The translations under genes and the position numbers were made by a program. The notes beneath the pieces are model-generated. The model saw only the letters and a program-made list of their open reading frames with translations, did no database searches and was not told the origin of the DNA. A stretch of 64,000 nt of DNA from Sphingomonas aerophila. GTDB taxonomy: Bacteria > Pseudomonadota > Alphaproteobacteria > Sphingomonadales > Sphingomonadaceae. Of the stretch, positions 50,489-59,067 are shown in pieces; the stretch's first letter is position 1; every line of letters begins with the position of its first letter. Location: the NCBI RefSeq assembly GCF_014199305.1, contig NZ_JACIJK010000011.1, positions 1 to 64,000 on the forward strand, written 5' to 3'.

Positions 50489-51844
50489 TCAACGTAGCCC
50501 CATGCGGTCGAGCTTCTTCAACAGCCCCACCCGCGACAGCCCCAACTCACGGGCAGTATGGGTGTGGTTATGTCCTGTGCGCGCCAACGCCTCCTCAATC
50601 CGGACGCGCTCGAGCGCCGCGACTTCCGCCTCCAAGCTCTGACGCCCGGCTGGGCCGGCTGGCACGCCGGGCAGTGGCGTTTCGCCCGCGGCGAAGGCCA
50701 GATCGGCCGCATCCACCGCAAGGCCGGTCGGACTGCCCGACGCGAGCGCCGCGGCGCACTCCACGACTGACCGGAGCTCGCGGACATTGCCGGGCCACCG
50801 CCGCGCCGCCAGCCAGCGCGAGGCCTCGGGCGTGAACCGGGCGGCGGCTCCGCTGGCGCGGCGGAGAAACAGATGTGCGAGCAGCGCCACGTCGCCCGGC
50901 CGCTCGTCCAGCGCGGGCGTGCGCAGCTCCACGCCCTTCAGCCGGTAGTAGAGGTCCTCGCGAAAACTTCCCTCGGCGACCATGGCGCGCAGGTCGCGAT
51001 GGGTGGCGGCGACCACGCGCACCTCCGCGACTCGGGGCTCGCGCGCGCCGACCGGCTGATATGTCCCATCGTTGAGGAAGCGGAGGAGCTTCACCTGCAT
51101 CGCGGGCGGCATCTCGCCGACTTCATCGAGGAACAGCGTACCGCCCGCCGTCGCCTCAACCAGCCCCGGCCGGTCGGCCACCGCGCCGGTGAAGCTGCCC
51201 TTTAAATGCCCGAACAGCTCACTCTCGAGCAGTTCCGCTGGCAGCGCGCCGCAGTGGATCGTGACGAGCGGCCGCTCCGCGCGCGGAGAGGCATGATGGA
51301 GCGCCCGTGCGACCAGCTCCTTGCCCGTCCCGCTTGGCCCCAGCACCAGCACCGGCAGGCGGGTCGGTGCGACTCGGCGGATCAGGTCACGCAAGGCCGC
51401 CATCGCCGGGCTCGTGCCCGCCAGCCCCATATCCTCCGCCGCCCCCCCTTGAGCCCTGAGCTCGGACAGCTCGCGCTGAAGCCGGGCGCGCTCGGTCGCG
51501 CGCTGGACGACGATGCGCAGCATGTCGGGATCCACCGGCTTGGCCAGGAAATCCCACGCCCCGGCGTCCACGGCCTTCAAAGCCAGGGCGTGGTCGGCAT
51601 GGCCGGTCATCACCACCACCGGCGCGGGCGCGAAGTCGGCGATGAGCTCCAACCCTTTTTCGGGATCATGGTGCGGCGGCATGGCGAGGTCGAGCAGCAC
51701 GAGGTCGGCGGGTGCCTCGCGGTGGAGCCGCCGGGCCGCTTCGCCGTCGCCCGCCACGCGCACGGAATGGCCCAGGTCGCGCAGCCACGCGCCCGTTAGC
51801 CGCTGAAAGGCGGGCTCGTCGTCCGCCAGCAACACGCCGCTCAT
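50489..51844 (-). CDS. NtrC-family sigma54-dependent response regulator
   Basis: 451 residues from ATG 51844. Receiver domain with DD pair at 8-9, phosphoacceptor Asp52 (VLLDLAMP) and Lys102. AAA+ domain with Walker A GPSGTGKE (169-176) and GSFTGA (216-221), a natural variant of GAFTGA. Fis-type HTH at the end (THTARELGLSRVGLLKKLDRMG). It activates sigma54 promoters when phosphorylated. The start overlaps the kinase stop (ATGA). A good -24/-12 promoter lies just beyond the kinase gene, so the divergent four-gene operon is the obvious target. Confidence 0.93.
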   Translation of the reverse strand: MSGVLLADDEPAFQRLTGAWLRDLGHSVRVAGDGEAARRLHREAPADLVLLDLAMPPHHDPEKGLELIADFAPAPVVVMTGHADHALALKAVDAGAWDFLAKPVDPDMLRIVVQRATERARLQRELSELRAQGGAAEDMGLAGTSPAMAALRDLIRRVAPTRLPVLVLGPSGTGKELVARALHHASPRAERPLVTIHCGALPAELLESELFGHLKGSFTGAVADRPGLVEATAGGTLFLDEVGEMPPAMQVKLLRFLNDGTYQPVGAREPRVAEVRVVAATHRDLRAMVAEGSFREDLYYRLKGVELRTPALDERPGDVALLAHLFLRRASGAAARFTPEASRWLAARRWPGNVRELRSVVECAAALASGSPTGLAVDAADLAFAAGETPLPGVPAGPAGRQSLEAEVAALERVRIEEALARTGHNHTHTARELGLSRVGLLKKLDRMGLR

Positions 51845-53601
51845 CGCGCTTCTCCGAAGGTGAGTCGAAAGCAGGTCGACCAGCCCGGCCGCCGCGCCAG
51901 AGTGACCCCGCCGCCATGCGCCTCCATGATGCGCCGGACGATGGCCAGCCCCAGCCCGGTCCCGCCCGGACGACGTGAGACGAACGGGCGGAACAGGCTG
52001 TCGACGATTTCCGGCGGAACGCCCGGCCCGTCGTCGCATATGTCGAGCGTCGCGGGCGGTCCCGCCTCGGCGAAGATCGCGACCCTTCCGCCCGCGGCCC
52101 GGGCGTTGTCGATTAGATTGGCGACCACGCGCGCGAGCGCGCGCCGGTCGCCCGGGACGACCAGGTCGGGCGGAACATGGTCCTCCACGCCCGCCTGGAC
52201 GGCCAGCTCGGCGAGGCGCAGCGGGGCGGGCGCGACCTTCCAGGCGCGGGCGTAGTCAAGGATGTCGGTGACGAGCCGGTCCATCCGCTCGACCTGCTCG
52301 CCGATTTCGCGGCGGGTGTCGGCGGGGGCGGCGACGGCCGCCATCTTCACGATGCCGAGCGGGTTGCGCAGGTCGTGCGCGACGGTGGCGGCGAGCTCCC
52401 CCAACTCGGCCAGCCGCGCCTGTTGCTGGCGGTCGCGCTCCGCCTCGACGAGCCGGGCCGCCGCGGCGATGCGGCGCGCGGCTTCCGCCGCCACGCCTGC
52501 GAACCGTTCGGCGACGTGGCGGGTGGCGGGCGGCGCCTCGTCCCAGCCCTCCAGGCGCGCGGTCTCGCCGTCGACGCGGATCGAGGGCGCGCCCTCCTCC
52601 GTTCCCAGCCCCAGCCGCCGCGCGAGCAGCGCCTGGGCGCGCGCCTCCAGCGCGGGCGCGTCGCCGGGTTCGGCCAGTGCCGTCCGCCATGCTTCTAGGT
52701 CCGCCTCGCTTACACGGCCTCCCGGGAAGACGATGCGGTCGGCGAGCCGCTTGAGTGGCACGAGCAGCGCGACGCCGAGCGCGAGCGCCGCCGTGGTCGC
52801 GGCCCAGGCGCCCATCACGCTTGCGGGCCGCCCGATCAGCGCCACGGGCAGGCTCGCCACCCCCGCGCTGACCAGCCCCGCCAACAGGACCAGCATGACC
52901 CACGCCAGCGCGCGCCTCGCCCAGAGGTTCACCGCCATAAAACGGTGGCGGAGAATACCGTAGACCAAAGCGACCGAGTAGAGCGGCAGCGCCAGCACCG
53001 GCCAGGGATAGGCGTCGACGGCGAGCGCGGGAAAGGCGAAGCCGCTGATCGCGAAAAGGCCGATCCCGCTCGACAGGAACACCGCGCCCGCCTGCCGCCC
53101 CCGCGCGCCGCTCTCCGTCCACCAAACCTGCGCTAGCCGGAGATGCCCCGCGACCGACAGCGCCGCAGCGACGCTTAGCACGCCCCATCCGACCGGCGAC
53201 GGCGTGAACATGCCCGGAAAGCCGCGCCAAGGTATGACCGCGCCGACACCGAGCGCCAGCCCCGCCGAGGTCGCCACCGCCGCCGCCGCGTAGCTCGCCA
53301 TCGCGACCGGTCGCAGCATGCCGCACAGCGCATAGGCGAAAACAAGATGGATGAACGCCGCCGCCGGCAGGGGCGACAGCGCGATCAGCCGGGTGACGAC
53401 CGGCGCGGCCGGCGGGCCCAGCGCTGCGGGCAGCGCCTGCGCCACGCTCCAGACTGCCACGCCCGCTAGAAACGCGGCGAGGAGCAGCGCGCCCGGCAGT
53501 TCGCGCGCGCGCAGCAGGACAAACAACGCGATCGCGAGGCTCGCCGCCGCCGTCAGCCCCAGCACCGCCAGATAGGCCGACACACCTGCCGCTATATCCA
53601 T
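51841..53601 (-). CDS. membrane sensor histidine kinase (multi-TM N-terminus)
   Basis: 586 residues from ATG 53601 (GTG 53610 also possible). About eight or nine hydrophobic helices occupy the first 290 residues, with no large periplasmic loop, suggesting sensing within or at the membrane. A GAF-like linker follows, then the H-box with the phosphorylated His at about 409 (TVAHDLRNPLG), NLIDNARA, DDGPGVP and GTGLGL. The architecture resembles PrsK-type kinases but no PEP-CTERM/exosortase genes are seen. It is the partner of the sigma54 regulator encoded next. Confidence 0.92.
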   Translation of the reverse strand: MDIAAGVSAYLAVLGLTAAASLAIALFVLLRARELPGALLLAAFLAGVAVWSVAQALPAALGPPAAPVVTRLIALSPLPAAAFIHLVFAYALCGMLRPVAMASYAAAAVATSAGLALGVGAVIPWRGFPGMFTPSPVGWGVLSVAAALSVAGHLRLAQVWWTESGARGRQAGAVFLSSGIGLFAISGFAFPALAVDAYPWPVLALPLYSVALVYGILRHRFMAVNLWARRALAWVMLVLLAGLVSAGVASLPVALIGRPASVMGAWAATTAALALGVALLVPLKRLADRIVFPGGRVSEADLEAWRTALAEPGDAPALEARAQALLARRLGLGTEEGAPSIRVDGETARLEGWDEAPPATRHVAERFAGVAAEAARRIAAAARLVEAERDRQQQARLAELGELAATVAHDLRNPLGIVKMAAVAAPADTRREIGEQVERMDRLVTDILDYARAWKVAPAPLRLAELAVQAGVEDHVPPDLVVPGDRRALARVVANLIDNARAAGGRVAIFAEAGPPATLDICDDGPGVPPEIVDSLFRPFVSRRPGGTGLGLAIVRRIMEAHGGGVTLARRPGWSTCFRLTFGEAR

Positions 53602-53664
53602 AGTTGACACCGCCAGCCCGCCCTCCTGTTCACGACGTTAGCACCCGATCCTTGCCGAACCATA

Positions 53665-53684
53665 GCGGAACCACAGTTTTCCGC
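53665..53684. promoter_or_regulatory. candidate upstream activating sequence
   Basis: GCGGAA-CCACAGTT-TTCCGC, a perfect 6-bp inverted repeat 25 bases upstream of the sigma54 promoter at 53709. The position and symmetry fit a binding site for the NtrC-type regulator encoded next door. Confidence 0.6.
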
Positions 53685-53708
53685 GGCTCCCGGCCGGAAC
53701 GGAGCAAC

Positions 53709-53724
53709 TGGCATGCCATGTGCT
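53709..53724 (+). promoter_or_regulatory. sigma54 (-24/-12) promoter of the four-gene operon
   Basis: TGGCATG-CCAT-GTGCT: 14 of 16 consensus positions with exact GG-N10-GC spacing. Transcription would start near 53736, 31 bases before the ATG at 53767. This rules out the earlier in-frame ATG at 53713, which lies inside the promoter. Confidence 0.82.
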
Positions 53725-53766
53725 GATGAATCGGCATGGGCCATCCCGGCCCGGAGGAACCGACCC

Positions 53767-54087
53767 ATGCTGACGCCGCTCGCCGCGCTCGTGCTCACCT
53801 ATGCGCTGACCCTCGGCATTGCCGCGCTCGCCGCCGCCATCCTCTGGCGGCCGCTCAGGATCCTGCTCGGCGAAATCTGCGGGACGGAGGAGCGCTCGCG
53901 CTTCTGGACGGTGTGGTCAACCGTCATGACGGTGCTCGCGCCCATGCTGATAGTGTCGATCGGCGGGATGGTGACGGACGCCGCGCTGCTCGTCCGCGGC
54001 ACGGTGTCCGCCGCGCTCACCGGCGTCCTGCTCGCCCTCATCGGCATGGGCTATGCGGTGTGGAGCCGCAGCCCGCGTCAGGCGTGA
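53767..54087 (+). CDS. small membrane protein
   Basis: 106 residues from ATG 53767 with GGAGG 8 bases upstream. Three hydrophobic helices (LAALVLTYALTLGIAALAAAILW, WSTVMTVLAPMLIVSIGG, GTVSAALTGVLLALIGMGYAV) are separated by a charged loop, LLGEICGTEERSRFWT. No family recognised. First gene of a tightly packed operon under a sigma54 promoter; its stop overlaps an in-frame GTG of the next gene. Confidence 0.75.
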   Translation: MLTPLAALVLTYALTLGIAALAAAILWRPLRILLGEICGTEERSRFWTVWSTVMTVLAPMLIVSIGGMVTDAALLVRGTVSAALTGVLLALIGMGYAVWSRSPRQA

Positions 54088-54092
54088 CCGCG

Positions 54093-54662
54093 ATGCGTTC
54101 GCTTGCGATCGATCGGGCCGCGACCGAGGTCGGGCCCTTGCCGCGGCTCCTCGGACCCGCCTTCGCCTTCCTGGCCCCCGCCGTCGTCCGGGCGCATGGC
54201 GGCGCCGCCCCGGCCTGGACCGGCCACGCCGACGTGCGTCGGAGCCGGAACCCCGTCGCCTGGCTGTTGTGCGAGCTGTTGCGCCTGCCCCGCTCGGGGC
54301 GCGACGTGCCGGTGTCGCTGCGGTTCGAGCCGCGAGGCGACGCCGAGCGTTGGACGCGCGACTTCGCCGGACGTCGCTACGCCAGCGACCTTTGGACGGA
54401 AGACGGGCTGCTCGTCGAGCGGATGGGCTGGGCGACGCTCCTGTTCCGCGTGGACGGGGTCGGCGGTGCGCTGCGTCAGACGCTGACGGCGGTGCGCCTC
54501 GCCGGCGTCACGTTTCCGGCCTGGGCCACCCCTCGCTGCATCGCGACCGAGCGCGAGGAGGACGGCGCCCTGGCCTTCGACATTCCCGTCGACTTGCCCT
54601 GGCTGGGGCGGGCGATCCGCTATTCGGGCCGACTGCGCCCCGTTTCGGAGAAGCTGGCATGA
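54093..54662 (+). CDS. DUF4166-like protein
   Basis: 189 residues from ATG 54093; GTG 54084, overlapping the upstream stop, is also possible. LPRLLGPAFAFLAPAVVRAHGG.APAWTGHADVRRSRNPVAWLLCELLRLP matches the start of DUF4166 domains, and WTRDFAGRRYASDLWTEDGLLVERMG the middle. The fold is predicted beta-rich and often fused to saccharopine-dehydrogenase-like enzymes; here it stands alone. Role unknown. Its stop overlaps the next start as ATGA. Confidence 0.75.
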   Translation: MRSLAIDRAATEVGPLPRLLGPAFAFLAPAVVRAHGGAAPAWTGHADVRRSRNPVAWLLCELLRLPRSGRDVPVSLRFEPRGDAERWTRDFAGRRYASDLWTEDGLLVERMGWATLLFRVDGVGGALRQTLTAVRLAGVTFPAWATPRCIATEREEDGALAFDIPVDLPWLGRAIRYSGRLRPVSEKLA

Positions 54663-55471
54663 GCCCAGCCGACCAGGAGGAGGTGCGCGGTCTGCGCGCC
54701 CAGGCCGTCGCGCTAGCCGGTCGCGCCGGCGACCTTGCCCAGCGCGCGGCAGTTTATCATCATCTCTACCGCCACTCGGGCGGGAACCACGCCTTTCCGC
54801 TCCTTGCGGCGCATGGCGCGCTCTGGGGCGGCGGCCATTTCCGTCGCAACCTGGCGCGGGGCCGGATCGCTGCCCGCCTCCTCTCCGGTCCGCGCGCGGC
54901 CGAGCGCCGCATCGCCGAACTCGAGCGACTGGCCGATGCGTTCCGGGAGATCAACCGGCGCGTCTGCGTCGAGACCTGGTTCGTCTATCAGCTGACCGCC
55001 CGGCCCGCGCTCGCCGACGCCGCCGACGCGCTGGTCGCGCCCGAGCTGCTCGCGGCCATGGCCCGGTGCCACGCGGCGCGGCGCGGCGGCGTGCGCCTGT
55101 CCGCGGCCGAGCGGCGCGCGCTGTTCGAAACGTTCTTTCGCTGGGAGCAAGAGGCGATCGTCGGTCCCGCAGTCGAGGCGGCGTTCGCGGCGTGCGACTG
55201 GACGCTCGCCCGGAGCATCGCGCGCCGCCCGCGCATCGCCTTCGCGTATCTGCCCCGCCCGCTCGCCTTCGCCGATTTCGCGAGCACCGCCGAGCGGATC
55301 GCGAAGGGCTTGGCCGCCTTCGACGCTGGCGAGACGGTCGGCTGGACCGGGGTCGAGACCGCTCTCGCGAGCTACGGCGTGCATCTTCCCACTCTGCCAG
55401 CGATCCTCGACGCGCCGTCGCGGCCGAGCGGAGGCTCCTTTAACATTCCCCTGCTAGAAGCCGCAGCATGA
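54659..55471 (+). CDS. hypothetical helical protein in sigma54-controlled operon
   Basis: 270 residues from an ATG overlapping the upstream stop. Mostly helical: AVYHHLYRHSGGNHAFPLLAAHGALWGGGHF, then FREINRRVCVETWFVYQLT and LFETFFRWEQEAIVGPAVEAAF. Conserved-looking His, Trp and Glu residues might form a site, but no family is recognised. Its stop overlaps the DCC-family gene as ATGA, so all four proteins are made together. Confidence 0.7.
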   Translation: MSPADQEEVRGLRAQAVALAGRAGDLAQRAAVYHHLYRHSGGNHAFPLLAAHGALWGGGHFRRNLARGRIAARLLSGPRAAERRIAELERLADAFREINRRVCVETWFVYQLTARPALADAADALVAPELLAAMARCHAARRGGVRLSAAERRALFETFFRWEQEAIVGPAVEAAFAACDWTLARSIARRPRIAFAYLPRPLAFADFASTAERIAKGLAAFDAGETVGWTGVETALASYGVHLPTLPAILDAPSRPSGGSFNIPLLEAAA

Positions 55472-55872
55472 GCGACGACCGCCCGATTATCCTGTTCGAC
55501 GCTCTGTGCGTGCTCTGCTCCGCCAACGCACAGTTCGTGCTGCGCCACGACCGCCGTCGCCGCTTCCGCCTTGCTTCGATCCAGGGCGAGGCCGGCCGCG
55601 CGCTCGCGCTGCAGCACAACGTCGACCCCGATGATCCCGACACCATCATCATAGTTGAGCCAGGTTGCATCCAGCGCGACAGCGACGCGGTGCTCGCCAT
55701 CTATGACGGCTTGGGCGGGCCGTGGCGTACCCTCGCCGCGGCCGCCCGGCTCGTCCCGCGTGCTCTCCGTGATTCAGTCTATCGCTGGGTCGCGCGGAAC
55801 CGATACCGACTGTTCGGCCGGCGGAAAACCTGCTGGCTCCCGCGGCCGGAGGACCGCGACCGGCTCCTCTGA
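55468..55872 (+). CDS. DCC-family thiol-disulfide oxidoreductase
   Basis: Encodes 134 residues. ILFDALCVLCSANAQFVLRHDRR carries the family DxxCxxC motif (D11, C14, C17), followed by FRLASIQGEAGRAL and IYDGLGGPWRTLAAAARLVPRALRDSVYRWVARNRYRLFG, all typical of the DCC/YuxK group. The thioredoxin-like CxxC suggests redox activity. Normal length. Last gene of the operon. Confidence 0.88.
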   Translation: MSDDRPIILFDALCVLCSANAQFVLRHDRRRRFRLASIQGEAGRALALQHNVDPDDPDTIIIVEPGCIQRDSDAVLAIYDGLGGPWRTLAAAARLVPRALRDSVYRWVARNRYRLFGRRKTCWLPRPEDRDRLL

Positions 55873-56007
55873 CCCAGTTTCGGACGTTCACACCTCCTCG
55901 CTGGCCTCCCAACTTCGGTCATCTGTTCATCCAGGGAAGGCACTGATCCCAGAGTAATGCCGTGAGCGGTGATTGCCTTCTGCCCGCGAGCATCTCACAC
56001 CCACGCA

Positions 56008-56916
56008 GTGCCACCCAGCCGATCCGATCTCGCCGACTTCACCTACTTCCTTGCGATTGCTCGGCATCGCAGCTTCAGCCGTGCGGGCTTGGAGCTGCGT
56101 GTTACCGCGTCGGGTCTGAGCCATGCGCTAAAGGGACTGGAAAGCCGGCTCGGGGTTCGCTTGCTCAACCGCACGAACCGCAGCGTCACGCTCACCGCAG
56201 CTGGCGAGGCTTTACGCGATGCCATGGAGCGACCTTTCACCGAGATCGAATTGGCGGTGGAAAGCCTCAACCGCTTCCGCGACACGCCGGCCGGTCGAAT
56301 TCGCCTGAACGTCGTCGCCGATGCAGCAACGTTGCTGCTCGGGCCGGTGATGGCGACGTTCGCCGACCGCTATCCGGATGTCGAGGTCGACATTGTCGCG
56401 AGCAACCGCATTGTCGATGTGGTCGGTGCAGGGTTCGATGCGGGTATCCGGCATGGCGGTACGGTGCCGGAGGACATGATCGCGCAGCGGCTGTCCGCCG
56501 ACCTGCGCTGGGTCGTCGCTGCTTCGCCGGCCTACCTCGAGCGGTTTGGCACCCCCGCCAGCCCAAGCGACCTTGCCCAGCATCGCTGTATCGGCGTGCG
56601 GCTTGGAGACGATCGCATTTACCGGTGGGAGTTTGAAGGGCCAGACGGGGAATTCGTCGTGCCGGTTACCAGTCGCATCACCGCCGACGATGGCCGCGCC
56701 ATGCTGGCGATGGCGCTTGGCGGGACGGGGCTGGTCTATGGCGTTGAGCCGCTCTTCGCTCCCTATGTTGCATCGGGCGCGCTGTCGGTGGTGCTGGGGA
56801 CATGGTCGACCACCGGTCCCGGATATGAGCTCTACTACCCCAGCCGGCGGCATGTGCCGACCGGGCTCCGGGCGATGATCGACCTGATCAGGGAGTTGCG
56901 GCCCCTCGGGCTCTGA
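56008..56916 (+). CDS. LysR-family transcriptional regulator
   Basis: About 302 residues from GTG 56008; ATG 55969 adds 13 residues unlike the family. N-terminal HTH: DFTYFLAIARHRSFSRAGLELRVTASGLSHALKGLESRLGVRLLNRTNRSVTLTAAGE. The effector domain (GRIRLNVVADAATLLLGPVMATFADRYPDVEVDI..) is of the CrgA/DmlR-like group. It sits upstream of the MFS transporter on the same strand and probably regulates the following genes. Confidence 0.93.
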   Translation: MPPSRSDLADFTYFLAIARHRSFSRAGLELRVTASGLSHALKGLESRLGVRLLNRTNRSVTLTAAGEALRDAMERPFTEIELAVESLNRFRDTPAGRIRLNVVADAATLLLGPVMATFADRYPDVEVDIVASNRIVDVVGAGFDAGIRHGGTVPEDMIAQRLSADLRWVVAASPAYLERFGTPASPSDLAQHRCIGVRLGDDRIYRWEFEGPDGEFVVPVTSRITADDGRAMLAMALGGTGLVYGVEPLFAPYVASGALSVVLGTWSTTGPGYELYYPSRRHVPTGLRAMIDLIRELRPLGL

Positions 56917-57035
56917 CCCGCCATGTTGAGCGCTGCTCACAGGTCCATGGAGAGCAGCGGGACTAATGCCGGGCGGCCGGGCGGCCTACCTTGAGAATAC
57001 GATGCGCTGCCGCGCTAGGCTCGAGGAGATTTCCT

Positions 57036-58235
57036 GTGACGACAGCTGCCCTGGCGCACGCCCCCGACGATACCCATGCCGCGCCGCCGGCGGCCTGGGG
57101 CGCGATCTACGCCATGACGCTCTGCACCTTCGTGCTGGTAGCGTCCGAGTTCATGCCGGTCAGCCTGCTTAGCCCTATCGCGGACAGCCTTCACCTCTCG
57201 GCAGGCCAGGCGGGTCAGGCGATCGCGATCTCCGGCTTGTTCGCGATGGCGGCCAGTCTGTCGCTCGGTCGGCTGATCAACGGTGTCGACCGCCGGTTGG
57301 TGCTGCTCGGGCTGACCGCTCTGTTGATCGTGTCGTGCGCGCTGGTGCCCTACGCGTCGAGCTACGCCATGCTGATGCTCGGCCGGGCGGTCCTCGGAAT
57401 CGCGATTGGCGGCTTCTGGTCGATGTCCGCTGCGATCGCGATGCGGCTGGTGCCCGCGGAGGCTGTGCCGAAGGCGCTCGCGATTCTCAACGGCGGCAAC
57501 GCGCTTGCCACTGTGATCGGCGCGCCGCTCGGGAGCTTTCTTGGTGGCCTGATCGGCTGGCGCGGCGCCTTCTTCTGCGTCGTGCCGATGGCGATCGCGG
57601 CCACCATCTGGCAGGCTCTGGCGTTGCCGGCGCTGCCGACCGAGCGGCGTGCCAACGGCAGCGGCATGCTGGCTCTCCTGAGGCGCGGAACCGTCCTGCT
57701 CGGTCTGACCGCCTCGGCGTTGCTCTTCATGGGTCAGTTCGCGCTTTACACCTACCTTCGACCGTTCCTCGAGCAGGTGACACATGTCGGTCTGGGCACA
57801 CTATCGTCGCTGCTGCTCGTCGTCGGCGTCGCCGGGTTCATCGGCACCACGCTGATCGGACGCCTGATCGGTCCCAGGCTCCACCTTTTGCTCGCGGCGA
57901 TCCCGGCAATGATGGCGGCCGCCGCGATCGCCCTTGCGCTGTTCGGCACGTCGGTTCCCGTCGTCGCGGTCCTGCTTGCCGTATGGGGGCTGGTCGGCAC
58001 GGCGGCACCGGTCGGCTGGTGGACCTGGGTGACGCGCGCAGCTCCCGATCACGCCGAAGCCGGTGGTGGCCTAATGGTCGCCGTGGTCCAGTTCGCCATC
58101 ATGTCGGGCGCGACTGTCGGCGGGCTAGCGTATGACGCCGTCGGGCCGAGGATCGAGTTTCTCGGGAGTGCGGCAATCCTGACCGCGGCGGCGGCGGTGG
58201 CGCTTCTCTGCCGCACAGGCCGCGCCGGAGCCTGA
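57036..58235 (+). CDS. MFS transporter, DHA1-type drug/sugar exporter
   Basis: 399 residues from GTG 57036 with GAGGAG 7 bases upstream. Twelve hydrophobic helices; the first is AIYAMTLCTFVLVASEFMPVSLLSPIAD, a pattern typical of the NepI/AraJ/Bcr branch (EFMPVGLL). The loop-2 motif GRLINGVDRRLVLLG and the antiporter motif C-like GNALATVIGAPLGSFLGG fit proton-driven export. Substrate unknown. Adjacent LysR regulator and redox-type genes suggest defence against a toxic small molecule. Confidence 0.92.
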   Translation: MTTAALAHAPDDTHAAPPAAWGAIYAMTLCTFVLVASEFMPVSLLSPIADSLHLSAGQAGQAIAISGLFAMAASLSLGRLINGVDRRLVLLGLTALLIVSCALVPYASSYAMLMLGRAVLGIAIGGFWSMSAAIAMRLVPAEAVPKALAILNGGNALATVIGAPLGSFLGGLIGWRGAFFCVVPMAIAATIWQALALPALPTERRANGSGMLALLRRGTVLLGLTASALLFMGQFALYTYLRPFLEQVTHVGLGTLSSLLLVVGVAGFIGTTLIGRLIGPRLHLLLAAIPAMMAAAAIALALFGTSVPVVAVLLAVWGLVGTAAPVGWWTWVTRAAPDHAEAGGGLMVAVVQFAIMSGATVGGLAYDAVGPRIEFLGSAAILTAAAAVALLCRTGRAGA

Positions 58236-58275
58236 CCCAGGAGCCACCCTACTCGCACCAACGAAGGAGCAGCAC

Positions 58276-58596
58276 ATGGCTGACTAACCTACCAACGCGC
58301 GCAAGGCCTTCGGCGACATCGCGCCGAAGCTCGCCGAGATCACCGACCAGGTGCTGTTCGGCGACGTCTGGGCCGACAACGCGCTCTCTCCCCGCGACCG
58401 CAGCCTCGTGACGATCGCCACCTTGGTCGGGCTGTACCGTCACAACGAGCTCGGATTCCACCTCGGCGAGGGCCTGGAGAACGGCCTGACCCGGAATGAG
58501 ATCGTCGCCGCGATTACCCACACCGCGTTCGATGCAAGTTGGCCGACCGCGATGGCCGCGGTCAACGTCGCGCGGGACGCGCTCAAGGACGCCTGA
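58276..58596 (+). pseudogene. carboxymuconolactone decarboxylase-family gene with early stop
   Basis: The reading frame starts ATG GCT GAC and then hits TAA (58285-58287). The same frame then encodes a complete CMD-family protein: [59 protein letters not shown] and [20 protein letters not shown]. The usual fourth residue in such proteins is Lys, one base from TAA. An internal GTG at 58351 could yield an 81-residue product lacking the first helix. The family Cys (C-xxC) is absent, as in many non-peroxidase members. Confidence 0.75.
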
Positions 58597-58655
58597 CCGG
58601 GCGCCCGAGCCTGACACGCCCGACCGCGACACCAAGACAGACAAGGACAATTGGC

Positions 58656-59064
58656 ATGGAACTCAAGCGCGCAGGATCGCAGCCCTCTCAGCCCGGCCCG
58701 GCCACCTACTTCACCAAGACGGTGCGCATTGACCCGCTGAACGCCGCCAGCACCGGCCCGGCACTCGTGCGCAGCGGTCACCTTCGAGCCCGGCGCGCGG
58801 TCGCATTGGCACACGCACCCGCTCGGCCAGACGCTGATCGTCACCGCCGGCTGTGGCTGGACCCAGTGCGAGGGTGAAGAGATCGTCGAGATCCGTGCCG
58901 GTGACGTGATCTGGTGCCCACCGGGTCACAAGCACTGGCACGGTGCCACCCCGGCAACAGCGATGACGCACATTGCCGTCCAGGAAGCGCTGGACGGCAA
59001 GAACGTCGAGTGGCTCGAACCGGTCACCGACGCGGAATACAGCAGCGTTCGGAACGGAGGCTAA
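58656..59064 (+). pseudogene. cupin-domain gene with a 2-base frameshift
   Basis: The first 36 or so codons ([28 protein letters not shown]) are in one frame. From about 58777 the homologous frame changes to [54 protein letters not shown] and [13 protein letters not shown]. Together they make a 136-residue cupin with intact metal ligands (HTH, His in KHWH). The junction GTG-CGCAGCGGTCACC is explained by loss of two bases. The encoded protein would be cut short, so the gene is dead unless the base call is wrong. It normally works beside CMD-family enzymes. Confidence 0.78.
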
Positions 59065-59067
59065 GCC

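Noticed and set aside
53713..53766. N-terminal extension of the small membrane protein from ATG 53713
   Set aside because: The ATG lies inside the sigma54 promoter, and a good ribosome-binding site precedes ATG 53767.
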